From a virus: 40,962 bases of DNA. Numbering within the stretch: the stretch's first letter is position 1; each line of letters opens with the position of its first letter. Location of the stretch: positions 1 through 40,962 of the IMG/VR virus record IMGVR_UViG_3300012000_000046; one strand, written 5' to 3'. The position numbers and the translations under genes were made by a program. Positions 14,788 to 22,877 of the stretch are shown here, one piece after another. The notes beneath the pieces are model-generated. The model ran no database searches. It was given only the letters and a program-made list of their open reading frames with translations, and was not told the DNA's origin.

Positions 14788-17700
14788 CTACCTCGCTGAG
14801 AGTTGCGCGATCACGTCCACGGCCTCGGGCTCGTTCTGGGCCTCGGCCAGGATGCGGGTGTTGCGGGCGATCTCCAACTGAGCCTTGAGGCTCGGGTTGT
14901 CTCGGCCCTGAAGAATCCGGAAGAACGTATCCACGCCACCCTTTGAGCGGACGTCTGAGGCTCCGACTTGGCGGCGATCCTGCTGAAGGTTGTCGAGCGC
15001 TGGCCGCAGGCCCTCCTGCAACTCTGCGCGGAGCGTGTCTCGCCGACGGCCGGCGTCATCCTGGTCAATCAGGCCGTCCTGGGCTGCGCGATTGACCGCA
15101 TCCATGTCTCGCTGGAACTTCTTCACCGGCGACTCGTCTTCACCGCCTGGGAGCATCGCGCGTCGAGCCTCCTCCTGGCCCCTTGTGAACTCTTCCTGCG
15201 TGATCTGGCCCCTCGCGAACGCCTCGCGGAGGTCGTTCATCCGCTGGCCGAGTTGAACGACGGGGTCGAGTGGGATTCCGAGCGACTGAAGCAGTGCGTT
15301 CTTGGCCTGCACCGTACCCTTCGCGAGTTCGTCGGCGCTGATTTGGCCCTTGCGGAAGGCCTCGCTGAGTTTGTCCAGGGCCTCGCTGGCCTGTTGGGCC
15401 GGCGACTTGGCGATGCCAAGCGACTCCAAGAGTTTGTCCTTGGCTGCCTTCAGTCCCTTGGCAATCTCATCAGAACTCAGTTCCGATGCGTTCTCCTTGA
15501 TCTTCGCGACGGCGTCCTCGAAGTCCTCGGCTGGAGACTTGGAAATGCCCAGCGACGACAAGAGTTCATCGCGTTGCTGCTTGAGAGCCTTGTCTCGATC
15601 CTGCGCCGTGATCACGCCGTCTGACAACGCCTTGTCAAGTTTTGCGCGGCTTTCTGCGACCTTCTGGGCGCCGGTTTGCTCGACGCCGACAGAGGCCTTG
15701 GCGGCATCGGTGTTCTTCTTGAGGGCCTCCTGGTACTCGGCGAACTGCGATGGGGTGAGTTTCTTCTGAATCTCTTCCATGCTCAGGCCCGTGACGCCAA
15801 ACACGTCTGCGATGTTGTCGGCACCTGCCTTGAGTTGCTGGAACGCAGTCGCGTCGAGGCCGGCGGCCTTCCTGGTCTCGATGTCCAGTTTCGTTCGCTC
15901 GGCCGAAGCGCGGGCGTCGCCGGCAGCGCGGTTGCCCTCTGACGACATGAACGCCGTGCGGCCATACTGGTCGCGGGCCGTAGCCTTGGTGAACATCTCC
16001 TCACGCTCCCGCAGCGACTGACCAGCCGACTTTCCGAACGTCGACTCGACCATCTGCTTCTGCTCTGCCACGGTCGCGAGTGACTTCTCCTGGGCAGTCA
16101 GAGACTTGTTGTTCTGAATGCTCTTGAGGCGATTCTCGTACTTCTGGAGCGGACTCAGGAATGCCTCTTCAAGCGCCTTCCTGATCTCGTTGGCGAACGA
16201 GATGTCGGCTTCGATCTTGCCGGCGTTGCGGTCGAAGTCAGCCTTCGCTTGCTCCTTGGCCTGCTGCGCGGCTCGCAACGCGCTGCGGCCCTTGCCAAAC
16301 TCGCCGGCCTGGAGGGCCTTCTCGATCTGAACCAACTGTTCCTGGTAGGCCATCGCAAACTGCTCGGCCTGCGCTTTCACCTCGTCGGACGTCGGGAAGA
16401 ACCGATTCGTCGACAAGTCGCTGCCGAGGTCTTGGCCCCGCATCGAGGCGCGAGTCTGGGCGAACGCGTCGTCAACGGCCTTCCGCATGTCCTCAGCCGA
16501 CTGCTGCAACTGCTCCGGAGAGATGACGTCCGCCAGACTGAGGTTCTCCCGCAGCCGGCCCTTGATCTCCTGCGAGCGTCTCTCGAACGCTTCCAGTGCG
16601 GTCTCGGCTCGTTCGATCCCGTTCGCGTCAACAATCACACCTGTTTCGAGCGTGTTGTCAGCGAGTTGCTGCTGAAGTTGATCGAAGTCAGCCCTGGCGG
16701 CGAGGAAAGCCTTGCGTCCAGACTCGCCAAACTTCGCCGCCTCCAGCGACAGGCCCATCATGTCTTCGCGGGCGGTCTGAATTCCCGTCGACAGGGCGTC
16801 GATGTCCTCCGTGGGAGCCTCCAGGCCAGCCGTCGGCCGTCCAATGGCAGTCGCGGCAGCGATTGCGGCCTGGGACTGTGCCTGCTGCTGGCCCTGCCTC
16901 GACGCAACCACGTCAGAGACGCTCGACTGCGCGGCAGCGATCTTCTCTGGAGTCTTGATGCCGTTGAGTCGCTTGATGATCCCCTGGATGATGTTGCCAA
17001 AGAATCCAGTGATGTAGTTGAACACCGACAGGAACGCGTTCTTGATCGCCTCGGCTACGGCGGAGGCGGCATCAGCAAGACCCTCGAAAGTCAGGAGACT
17101 GCCGATGTTGTTTCCGAAGTCTGCGAAGTAGGCGTAGAGTTTGTCGAAGTTCTGGATGACCGCAATGATCGCGACGACGATGGCGGCGATACCAAGCGTG
17201 CCGATGATCCACGCGGCCGCCATCGCGTACCCGGTCAACGTCGCGGAGGTTGCGATCGCTGCGTTGCCTGTGATAATCGAAGCCACGGCCCCGATGAACG
17301 GCGTCACGAAGTTGGCGATTGCGCCGACTCCCATAAGCGTCATGCTCGCGACCCAGCGAATCGCCGTCGCCGTGACGTCAATCGTGATCAGTTTGAGGAA
17401 TCCGATGATCCCGCTGAACACCGCCGCGAAGTTGATCGTGAGCAGCCCGGCCGCGAACTTGGCAAGCGCGGCTCCGGCTGCGATGCCGAACGACTGCATG
17501 ACCGCCGACGCGATGCCGGCCGAGAGAATCACGGCTCCGAACGTCTTCGCAGCGAAAACAAGTTTGTCAAAAGCCGACGCCGACTTGTCGATCGACGGCG
17601 TCATCTCGTCGGCGAACGCAGACGCCACCCGCTCCGCGTACGAGAGTGCCTGCTCGATGAATCCGAGGAACGACTTGATCGCGTCGCCGAGTGCGTTCCA

Positions 17701-19422
17701 GGCCGGAAGTAACGCTGCTGCGTTGGACATCGCTGTGAAGAACTTCACGACGACGCCGACCGCGCGGAGAAGTATGTTGACAAGCCTTCCGGTCACCTCC
17801 ATGAACACCTGGAGCGGCGCCGTCGCGGAGGCCATGAGCGTCTTGATCGGCCCGATGGCTGCGACAAGGCCGCCCTGTAGATCGGCCATCAGGTTGTTCC
17901 AGCCCGTCTGAAGCGGTGCGAACGAGACCAGCATGGTCTGCGCGAGATTGCTGCTCGCCTGCCTCAGCCGGTCGAAGGACTGGTCGACGTTCTCGAACAT
18001 CGAGAAGTCGATGCTGCTGGTGACCGTGCCGAGGCGGGCAGCGTCGCTGGCTGCCTCTTTCAGGCCACGCAGGGCAGGCAGGATGTTGCTGGCCTGCTTG
18101 CCAAAGAGGTCGAACGCGATTGCCGCACGGTCGGATGCGTCCTGAACTCCGTCGAGCCTCTCGGCGACAAGCCGGAACACCTCCTCGGGCCTCTGGTTCC
18201 GCAAGTCTTCGACCGAGATGCCAAGTCTGTCGAAGGAGAACTTCGCCTCCTTGATCGACTCGGTGTTCAGTTGTCCGATCTTGACCTTGCCGACGTTCAT
18301 GTAGAACGCCTGCTGCGCCTTTGCCAACTGCCCCATGCTGACGCCGGCGCTCTCGGCCGCAAACGACAAGACCTGAATCTGGTCGGCTGTCGTGCCGAAC
18401 CGCTCGGCCATGTTCCTGACGCTTTCGGCTTGCCCGCCGAGAGCATCCATCGACTTTTGGTACTTGCCGGAAGCGACCGCGATGAGGCCGAACGACGTGG
18501 CGATTCGACCAAGGTTGGCGGCGATCGATCCGGCGGCGCTGGCGGCTGTTGAGCCAGCCTTCGCCATGACGCTGGAGAAGAACTCGGCCGACGACGACGA
18601 CCTGGACAGAGAGTCATAGATCGCTGCGAAGGCGGAGTTTCCGGCCGCAACTCCCACTGCCGCAACCGTCGAAGCCGTGGCGAGTGACGTCCAGCCAAGA
18701 ACGGCTGCGCGAGCCTCTTCGCTCAGGCCGGACGTGGCAACCCTCGCGATTGCCATGATGCCCGCGTAAGCCGCGACGCCGGCTGCCGCGACGGCGGTCG
18801 CCGCGCCCAGTGATGCGACCACGCGAACGGCGGATGCCACGTTTCCTCCGAATGCCGCCAGGACTGTCCTGGCTCCACCGGCGTAGGCGAGGAAACTTCC
18901 GGTCGCGGCCGCCGCCGAGGCGGCGACCCCCTCCCAGTCGCCGAAGGCTTTCTCGGCACGGCTCGCCGCGACAACGATTCCGCTGAGTGACGTCGACGTT
19001 CCGTCCAGGACGTCGCCGGCAGCGGTGGCCGCAGACGCGATTGACTTGACCGATGCGCCGGCAGATTTTCCAAGAGCCTGGATCGTCTCTCCGTAGCCCT
19101 GCAACTGCGACGTCACCTCGCCGGCGAAGTCACTCCCAAGACTTGCCAGAGCCGACGTGTCTGCGGTCACCTTGATGGCGGGCGAAGACTTCTCGACCTT
19201 GGACTCCAGGTCTTCGACCTCCTTCTTGGCGGACTGCACCGCCTTGGTGTCAGTCTCCGCCTTGATCTTGATCTTCTTCTCGGCGACGCCGTCGAGTTTC
19301 TCGTTCAGGTCTTCGAGCGACTCGGAAATGTCGTCGAAGAGGTCGAGGACGTCCTCAACGCCAGACTTTAGGTTGCTGAGATTGGCCTCGAACGCTACCG
19401 AGATGCTGCCGATCGTAGCCAT
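14788..19422 (-). CDS. Tail tape measure protein
   Basis: The 1,544-residue product has the makeup of a tape measure: an N-terminal coiled coil (residues 1-75, rich in Leu/Glu/Lys heptads), Ala/Gly-rich helices, the motif GTTADQIQVLSFAAESAGVS found in many tape measures, a block of strongly hydrophobic helices at about 625-770 (AAIVVAIIAVI and neighbours), and long charged helices to the end. Residues about 1245-1470 contain five repeats of roughly 44 residues (KSPA...A...G.IT..E..K....A...LL.SLGI). It sets tail length and is ejected ahead of the DNA. ATG 19422 has GGAGG seven bases upstream. The preceding genes are the G/GT chaperones, the standard order. No lysozyme or peptidase domain is evident. 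Confidence 0.9.
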   Translation of the reverse strand: MATIGSISVAFEANLSNLKSGVEDVLDLFDDISESLEDLNEKLDGVAEKKIKIKAETDTKAVQSAKKEVEDLESKVEKSSPAIKVTADTSALASLGSDFAGEVTSQLQGYGETIQALGKSAGASVKSIASAATAAGDVLDGTSTSLSGIVVAASRAEKAFGDWEGVAASAAAATGSFLAYAGGARTVLAAFGGNVASAVRVVASLGAATAVAAAGVAAYAGIMAIARVATSGLSEEARAAVLGWTSLATASTVAAVGVAAGNSAFAAIYDSLSRSSSSAEFFSSVMAKAGSTAASAAGSIAANLGRIATSFGLIAVASGKYQKSMDALGGQAESVRNMAERFGTTADQIQVLSFAAESAGVSMGQLAKAQQAFYMNVGKVKIGQLNTESIKEAKFSFDRLGISVEDLRNQRPEEVFRLVAERLDGVQDASDRAAIAFDLFGKQASNILPALRGLKEAASDAARLGTVTSSIDFSMFENVDQSFDRLRQASSNLAQTMLVSFAPLQTGWNNLMADLQGGLVAAIGPIKTLMASATAPLQVFMEVTGRLVNILLRAVGVVVKFFTAMSNAAALLPAWNALGDAIKSFLGFIEQALSYAERVASAFADEMTPSIDKSASAFDKLVFAAKTFGAVILSAGIASAVMQSFGIAAGAALAKFAAGLLTINFAAVFSGIIGFLKLITIDVTATAIRWVASMTLMGVGAIANFVTPFIGAVASIITGNAAIATSATLTGYAMAAAWIIGTLGIAAIVVAIIAVIQNFDKLYAYFADFGNNIGSLLTFEGLADAASAVAEAIKNAFLSVFNYITGFFGNIIQGIIKRLNGIKTPEKIAAAQSSVSDVVASRQGQQQAQSQAAIAAATAIGRPTAGLEAPTEDIDALSTGIQTAREDMMGLSLEAAKFGESGRKAFLAARADFDQLQQQLADNTLETGVIVDANGIERAETALEAFERRSQEIKGRLRENLSLADVISPEQLQQSAEDMRKAVDDAFAQTRASMRGQDLGSDLSTNRFFPTSDEVKAQAEQFAMAYQEQLVQIEKALQAGEFGKGRSALRAAQQAKEQAKADFDRNAGKIEADISFANEIRKALEEAFLSPLQKYENRLKSIQNNKSLTAQEKSLATVAEQKQMVESTFGKSAGQSLREREEMFTKATARDQYGRTAFMSSEGNRAAGDARASAERTKLDIETRKAAGLDATAFQQLKAGADNIADVFGVTGLSMEEIQKKLTPSQFAEYQEALKKNTDAAKASVGVEQTGAQKVAESRAKLDKALSDGVITAQDRDKALKQQRDELLSSLGISKSPAEDFEDAVAKIKENASELSSDEIAKGLKAAKDKLLESLGIAKSPAQQASEALDKLSEAFRKGQISADELAKGTVQAKNALLQSLGIPLDPVVQLGQRMNDLREAFARGQITQEEFTRGQEEARRAMLPGGEDESPVKKFQRDMDAVNRAAQDGLIDQDDAGRRRDTLRAELQEGLRPALDNLQQDRRQVGASDVRSKGGVDTFFRILQGRDNPSLKAQLEIARNTRILAEAQNEPEAVDVIAQLSAR
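15000..15693 (-). repeat. Five tandem ~44-residue repeats in the tape measure C-terminus
   Basis: Each unit reads roughly L-x-x-A-x-x-x-G-x-I-(T/S)-x-(E/D), then an A-K/R-rich helix, then LL-x-S-L-G-I, then K-S-P-A. The best copies are near 15230-15420 and 15420-15560. Repeat-number change would be a direct way to alter tail length. Confidence 0.6.
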
Positions 19423-19425
19423 GCG

Positions 19426-20087
19426 TCAGCCTCCGCCCGGTTGGTGGCGGAGCCCCGTGGCGGCGGCCAGTTTGCGCAACTCCGCGAACATCTCCTCGGG
19501 AGTCTGCTCTCGCTTCCGGTGACTGGGCATGAGCATCTCTTCCTTGAGTTTCTGAGAGCCCCATGCCGTACATAGGACTGTCGCGAGACGAGCGGTCTGA
19601 CGCCACTCATCTCCCCAAGGTTCTATTGTCCAGAACGCCTCCCACTCTGCGAGTTCGGCCGCGTCGACCGTACTCAGAAGTTCGGCGTGAGACCGCCCAA
19701 GCGCCAGCGCGAGCCTGAACTCGAACAGCCGGCGAGGGCGGTCTAGGAGTTTTTTGCGAGGTCGTCGACGTCGCTCTTGCTGAAGCGGTTCAACTTCATG
19801 CACTCGGCGAACAGACGGTCGAGAACGGCCGCGCTCTTCTCGCCCAGTTCAGGAATCTCCTGCTCCGTGAACAGCCGCTTGCCTTCGTCGTCGCACAGGC
19901 ACTTGGCGACAAGTTTCGCCCGCACCATCTCGACGCTCTTGTTGCCGCCGACGAACTCGGACTCGAAGCGATCACGCTCAGTGCCGGTCATCACCCGCAA
20001 CTTGACCGACCCTCCCCACTCGGGGACTTCGTGGTCGACCATCTTCTTATCGTCCGCCGCCAGAATCGCGCTCTTGGAGAGGGCCAT
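19426..20087 (-). CDS. Tail assembly chaperone GT fusion, made by -1 frameshift
   Basis: Ribosomes starting at ATG 20087 that slip back one base on the heptamer at 19755-19749 would read on in the second frame to 19426, giving a 220-residue fusion. The T part (from LLDRPRRLFEF) resembles lambda gpT-type domains: LAELLSTVDAAELAEW-like helices followed by EAFWTIEPWGDEWRQTARLA. The second frame has no well-placed start of its own. In lambda-like phages G binds the tape measure and GT recruits tail-tube subunits; the position just ahead of the tape measure gene agrees. The frameshift is inferred from sequence. Confidence 0.78.
19691..19755 (-). promoter_or_regulatory. Programmed -1 frameshift site: slippery heptamer plus stem-loop
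   Basis: On the minus strand the G frame reads GCA AAA AAC, giving the heptamer A AAA AAC (19755-19749). Five bases later comes GACCGCCC (19743-19736), which pairs perfectly with GGGCGGTC (19698-19691). Inside it, CGCCGGC (19734-19728) pairs with GCTGGCG (19708-19702) with one G-U. A -1 slip leads exactly into the T frame; the G stop codon TAG (19745-19743) lies at the base of the stem. Confidence 0.85.
19743..20087 (-). CDS. Tail assembly chaperone G
   Basis: The unshifted product has 114 residues, ending AKNS just after the slippery site. It has the expected features of gpG-like chaperones: a beta-rich N-terminus (VPEWGGSVKLRVMTGTERDRFESEF), a central motif LVAKCLCDDEGKRLFTEQEIPELGEKSAAVLDRLF and a helical C-terminus. 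The pattern of an 'EWGG..+LR.MTG.ERD' start is common in tail-chaperone families of siphoviruses. ATG 20087 has GAGG five bases upstream. It is a scaffold for tape measure and tail-tube assembly and would not be in the virion. Confidence 0.85.
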   Translation of the reverse strand: MALSKSAILAADDKKMVDHEVPEWGGSVKLRVMTGTERDRFESEFVGGNKSVEMVRAKLVAKCLCDDEGKRLFTEQEIPELGEKSAAVLDRLFAECMKLNRFSKSDVDDLAKNS

Positions 20088-20103
20088 AACTACCTCGGGG
20101 GTT

Positions 20104-20538
20104 CTAGTCTCCGGACAACCTGAACGTGGCGCTACCGCTCACGAACTCTCCGACGCCGACGCCGAGACTCATCTGCGTCAGCACCGCCTTGCTTTCGATC
20201 TTGAACCCCTCTCCAAGTCCTCGATCGTTCGCAGGAAATATCAACCTGAGTTGCTTCTTGAGCCCAACGGCAGACGTGGTCTTCGACGTCACCATCCACG
20301 GCTCAAGGAAGAAATCAATGGACAGCGAGACGTCTCCTTCGCCATCGAAGGCGGAGTCGATGTCTCGCTTTACCAGTCGCTTGCCTGTGTTGTCCGGATC
20401 GACTCTCGTCATCGACGACATCGACGTCATGTCGATCTCGTTTCCGCCGCCCGACCCGGACTGCACCGACACCGATGTCAGCAGAAACGTCGCAGTTCCC
20501 CAGGTGCAGGTTGTTCCGTGTCCGCTGACGGGATTCAT
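20104..20538 (-). CDS. Tail tube-like protein, copy 2
   Basis: The 144-residue product is beta-rich: TCTWGTATFLLTSVSVQ near the start, a middle DVSLSIDFFLEPW, and an end FVSGSATFRLSGD. Both ends resemble the neighbouring protein at 20546-20917 (FLLTSVSF, then IKGSATMRI), so the two genes look like a duplication. The size and beta content fit a small tail-tube or tail-tube-related protein, which this position, just upstream of the G/GT chaperones, would predict. The start ATG 20538 has only a weak ribosome binding site (GAAAGA). Confidence 0.65.
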   Translation of the reverse strand: MNPVSGHGTTCTWGTATFLLTSVSVQSGSGGGNEIDMTSMSSMTRVDPDNTGKRLVKRDIDSAFDGEGDVSLSIDFFLEPWMVTSKTTSAVGLKKQLRLIFPANDRGLGEGFKIESKAVLTQMSLGVGVGEFVSGSATFRLSGD

Positions 20539-20545
20539 GCGTCTT

Positions 20546-20917
20546 TCAGGACTGCGTGATCCGCATCGTCGCCGAGCCCTTGATCAGGTCGCCGGCGGCG
20601 GCCTGGAGCGAGCAGGACGTGCAGAGCGCAACGGTGGGAAGCGCCGCGACCAGGGCCGAGTTGGTGCCGCTGTTGTCCATCGTGAAAACGAGGGCTCCAG
20701 TGGCGGTCATCTGCGGAAACTCCATCCCGTAAAACTCGATCGAGAGTTCGTCGCCGTCGCGGAGCGGAGCCGGGCGATACGTCCGGAACTCGCCGTGTTT
20801 GGTCTGGAGCGTGGAGACGTCGGTCTCGGAGACCTTCTTGTTGAAGGAGACCGAAGTGAGCAAGAATTCCTTGCCAGAGAACTTGAACGTCATCCCCTGT
20901 GCGGATTCGTAAGCCAT
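20546..20917 (-). CDS. Tail tube-like protein, copy 1
   Basis: This 123-residue protein (MAYESAQGMTFKFSGKEFLLTSVSF...) is a compact beta protein with strands LSIEFYGMEFP and ALVFTMDN and the ending GDLIKGSATMRITQS. The order (tail terminator, tube, chaperone, tape measure) makes it the best major tail protein candidate, with its paralogue next door as a second tube or decoration protein. ATG 20917 has GGAGG ten bases upstream. The tail-tube call rests on position, length and fold impression, not on a recognised signature. Confidence 0.65.
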   Translation of the reverse strand: MAYESAQGMTFKFSGKEFLLTSVSFNKKVSETDVSTLQTKHGEFRTYRPAPLRDGDELSIEFYGMEFPQMTATGALVFTMDNSGTNSALVAALPTVALCTSCSLQAAAGDLIKGSATMRITQS

Positions 20918-20920
20918 GTT

Positions 20921-21328
20921 TTACGCCCCTCCCTGGACGCTTTCGTGAAATCTGACTTCGTAAATCTGGTCGACTCGGTAGAGCGGCTTGGCCTGCCCCT
21001 CTAGCGGACGTTCCATGTTGTCCGCCTCGGAAACGAGGGCCGTATTTACGATTGTCACCCCGTCGGAAGCACCCGTAAAGTTGTCGACTCCGACACGAAT
21101 GTCGTCGGCGATCTGCTTGGCCTCCGAGTAGGTGGCCGAGACCACCGAGACCGAGAACGTCGCCACTGGCCTGCCCACGTTGCCCCGCATGTCCCGCTCG
21201 CGACGGGTTCCGTTTCGGCGATAGACGACCAGGGGCAGCGACGCATTCTGGGGGGCGAGAACCGGATGGATGCCGGCCGTCGTCGCCGCGTCGAGCCTGG
21301 AGCGAAGCCACTTCTCAGGAAAGGCCAT
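20921..21328 (-). CDS. Tail terminator / completion protein (DUF3168-like)
   Basis: The 135-residue protein follows the layout of DUF3168-type proteins: a helix with LRSRLDAAT, then HPVLAPQNASLPLVVYRRNG, a strand VATFSVSVVSATYSEAKQIADDIRVGVDNF, and an end YRVDQIYEVRFHES. Such proteins cap the tail tube at the head-proximal end and set the head-tail join. It overlaps the preceding HK97 gp10-like gene by 14 bases and is coupled to it. ATG 21328 has GGAG upstream. Confidence 0.75.
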   Translation of the reverse strand: MAFPEKWLRSRLDAATTAGIHPVLAPQNASLPLVVYRRNGTRRERDMRGNVGRPVATFSVSVVSATYSEAKQIADDIRVGVDNFTGASDGVTIVNTALVSEADNMERPLEGQAKPLYRVDQIYEVRFHESVQGGA

Positions 21329-21713
21329 TGGCGATGCTCCGCTCGATTACGCTGCCGATCTCGTCGGCACTCTCGTCGACCGTCTCTTCCAGGATGGTCT
21401 CCAGTTCCTCCGCCCCGACCCAGCGTCGCTTCCTGGCGACCACGGAGCGGCCAGACGTGCGGGGCCTCGTCACGCTGTCGCTGCCGGCTGTTTCGACGCC
21501 GGTCTCGTATCCGACCGTGAAGCCGTCGTCTGTCTGCTCGAAGACCACCGAGTCAGGCAACTTGCGGTTGTAGCCGGGCGGAGTTCGCTCGCGGAGGATC
21601 GCCTCCAGGCGTCGGCCGGCGTCGCCGAATGCGGACTCGACGCCGATTGTGGACGGCAGCGACCTGACCTTCTCGATCACGTCATCAAGGCCGACGAGTT
21701 TGGCCGAAATCAC
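21315..21713 (-). CDS. HK97 gp10-like neck/tail completion protein
   Basis: The 132-residue protein opens ISAKLVGLDDVIEKVRSLP and continues DAGRRLEAILRERTPPGYNRKLPDSV, the typical start of the HK97 gp10 family, ending in a helix with ETILEETVDESADEIGSVIERSI. Members lie between the head-tail connectors and the tail terminator, as here. The start is GTG 21713 with AGGAG eight bases upstream; it overlaps the previous stop as GTGA. Confidence 0.75.
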   Translation of the reverse strand: MISAKLVGLDDVIEKVRSLPSTIGVESAFGDAGRRLEAILRERTPPGYNRKLPDSVVFEQTDDGFTVGYETGVETAGSDSVTRPRTSGRSVVARKRRWVGAEELETILEETVDESADEIGSVIERSIANGLS

Positions 21714-22045
21714 GCGACTTGCTCCTTGCAGACGAGCCGCTGCGAGAAGCGGTTGTCCTGCTCTGTTACCGACACGATGTCGAAAATCCGGGGCGGAGTG
21801 CGGCTCTCCCAGACGAGCCGCATCGAGGCCGTGAGTTCGGGGACATACCGGAACTCCACCTCATGCGTGGCGACGGTGTAGGCTCCCTGAGCCCGCATCA
21901 GTTCGTCCGTACGAAGCCCGCGAATCGCAGCGCGGCGACGCGTTAGCGGCGACCACGTCAGCGTCGACTCGCCGTATGCGTTCGTCTGCTCGACCGGAGA
22001 CTCGATCACGACCGACTCTCGCAAGTCTCCGGCCCGCAGCGTCAT
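21710..22045 (-). CDS. Head closure / head-tail adaptor protein
   Basis: The 111-residue product begins MTLRAGDLRESVVIESPVEQ and continues NAYGESTLTWSPLTRRRAAIRGL, the pattern of small phage head-tail joining proteins (SPP1 gp16-like). The rest (VEFRYVPELTASMRLVW, IFDIVSVTEQD) is a small beta barrel. The frame is open far upstream, but ATG 22045 overlaps the previous stop by ATGA and begins the conserved domain, so I use it. It would plug the portal channel after DNA packaging. Confidence 0.82.
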   Translation of the reverse strand: MTLRAGDLRESVVIESPVEQTNAYGESTLTWSPLTRRRAAIRGLRTDELMRAQGAYTVATHEVEFRYVPELTASMRLVWESRTPPRIFDIVSVTEQDNRFSQRLVCKEQVA

Positions 22046-22668
22046 CGGTACTGCCCCCAGTTGATCGCGCCGAGGAGCAGTTCGACTGCCATCGGGACGG
22101 GGTTCATGCCTCCCTGGATGACCGCCTCTCGCTGGGCGAACCAGTGGGCCGCGAGCATCAATATGCAGTGGCGGGCCGGCGGAGGAGTGCTGGTGCCTGA
22201 CTCGCCGTAGCCGGCCCAGTATGTGATCGTGATGTCGTTCTCTGCTCCTCTCGCTGAAGGCCACGACCCATTCCACTCGGGGCGGATCACAGCCGGCGTG
22301 GAGTCGCGATCGACGCGAAACGCCGTGTACGACTCCACGGCATTCGGGCGAGCCGACGGAACGTAGGTCACGACGACGTCGCCTGGGGCGATCGGCGGCC
22401 TGGGGAGTTCGATGTCCCAGGACGGAAAGAGGTCAAGTTTGAGTTGCCACTGCGAACGCACCAGCGTCCGGTCGGACACGGTCTCGACGTGATGTCTGGC
22501 TGCCGAGATCAGCGACTGGACGTACAGGTCGTCGTCCGTGAACGTCGAGTCGATGCCCAGGTGCGCCTTGGCCTCAGCCAGGGACACCGGCTCCGTCACA
22601 GGCTCGACGATTCGGCGGATGGAGCGATACTTGAGGTTCGCTCGACTCACCAACTCGTAGTAGGTCAA
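22042..22668 (-). CDS. Head-tail connector protein (HK97 gp6 / phiE125 gp8 type)
   Basis: The 208-residue protein has the family features: EPVSLAEAKAHLGIDSTFTDDDLYVQSLISAARHHVETVSDRTL in its N-terminal helical part, and a beta region with ITYWAGYG followed by a closing helix, HCILMLAAHWFAQREAV. These proteins form a ring below the portal. The start is TTG 22668 with GAGG five bases upstream, overlapping the previous stop as TTGA. Confidence 0.85.
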   Translation of the reverse strand: MTYYELVSRANLKYRSIRRIVEPVTEPVSLAEAKAHLGIDSTFTDDDLYVQSLISAARHHVETVSDRTLVRSQWQLKLDLFPSWDIELPRPPIAPGDVVVTYVPSARPNAVESYTAFRVDRDSTPAVIRPEWNGSWPSARGAENDITITYWAGYGESGTSTPPPARHCILMLAAHWFAQREAVIQGGMNPVPMAVELLLGAINWGQYR

Positions 22669-22877
22669 CGTCGCCTCGCTTGGTGACGGCGAACCGCTCG
22701 CTCGGCCTGCTCAGGCAGCGGGCTGTCGGCCGCCTCGACCTCGATGTCTCGCCGCTCGACTTCAATGACGGGGTCGGCAATCCCGCTGGCGATCCAGTTC
22801 TTCCCCGTCGGCTCGAACACGTCGACGACGTCTCCGGCCTTGTGGAAGTTCCAGTCTTTCTTCAGTTGCACCTTCAT
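22665..22877 (-). CDS. Small hypothetical protein, 70 residues
   Basis: The protein begins MKVQLKKDWNFHKAGDVVDVF, a small beta-barrel-like opening that recurs in short phage proteins encoded near head-tail connectors, and ends in an Arg-rich tail (RRHQARRR). ATG 22877 overlaps the stop of the glycosyltransferase-like gene. It may be a minor head or connector accessory. The function is unknown. Confidence 0.6.
   Translation of the reverse strand: MKVQLKKDWNFHKAGDVVDVFEPTGKNWIASGIADPVIEVERRDIEVEAADSPLPEQAERAVRRHQARRR

Noticed and set aside
16249-17712. A 487-codon open frame on the plus strand
   Set aside because: It is antisense to the tape measure gene with shadow-type composition.
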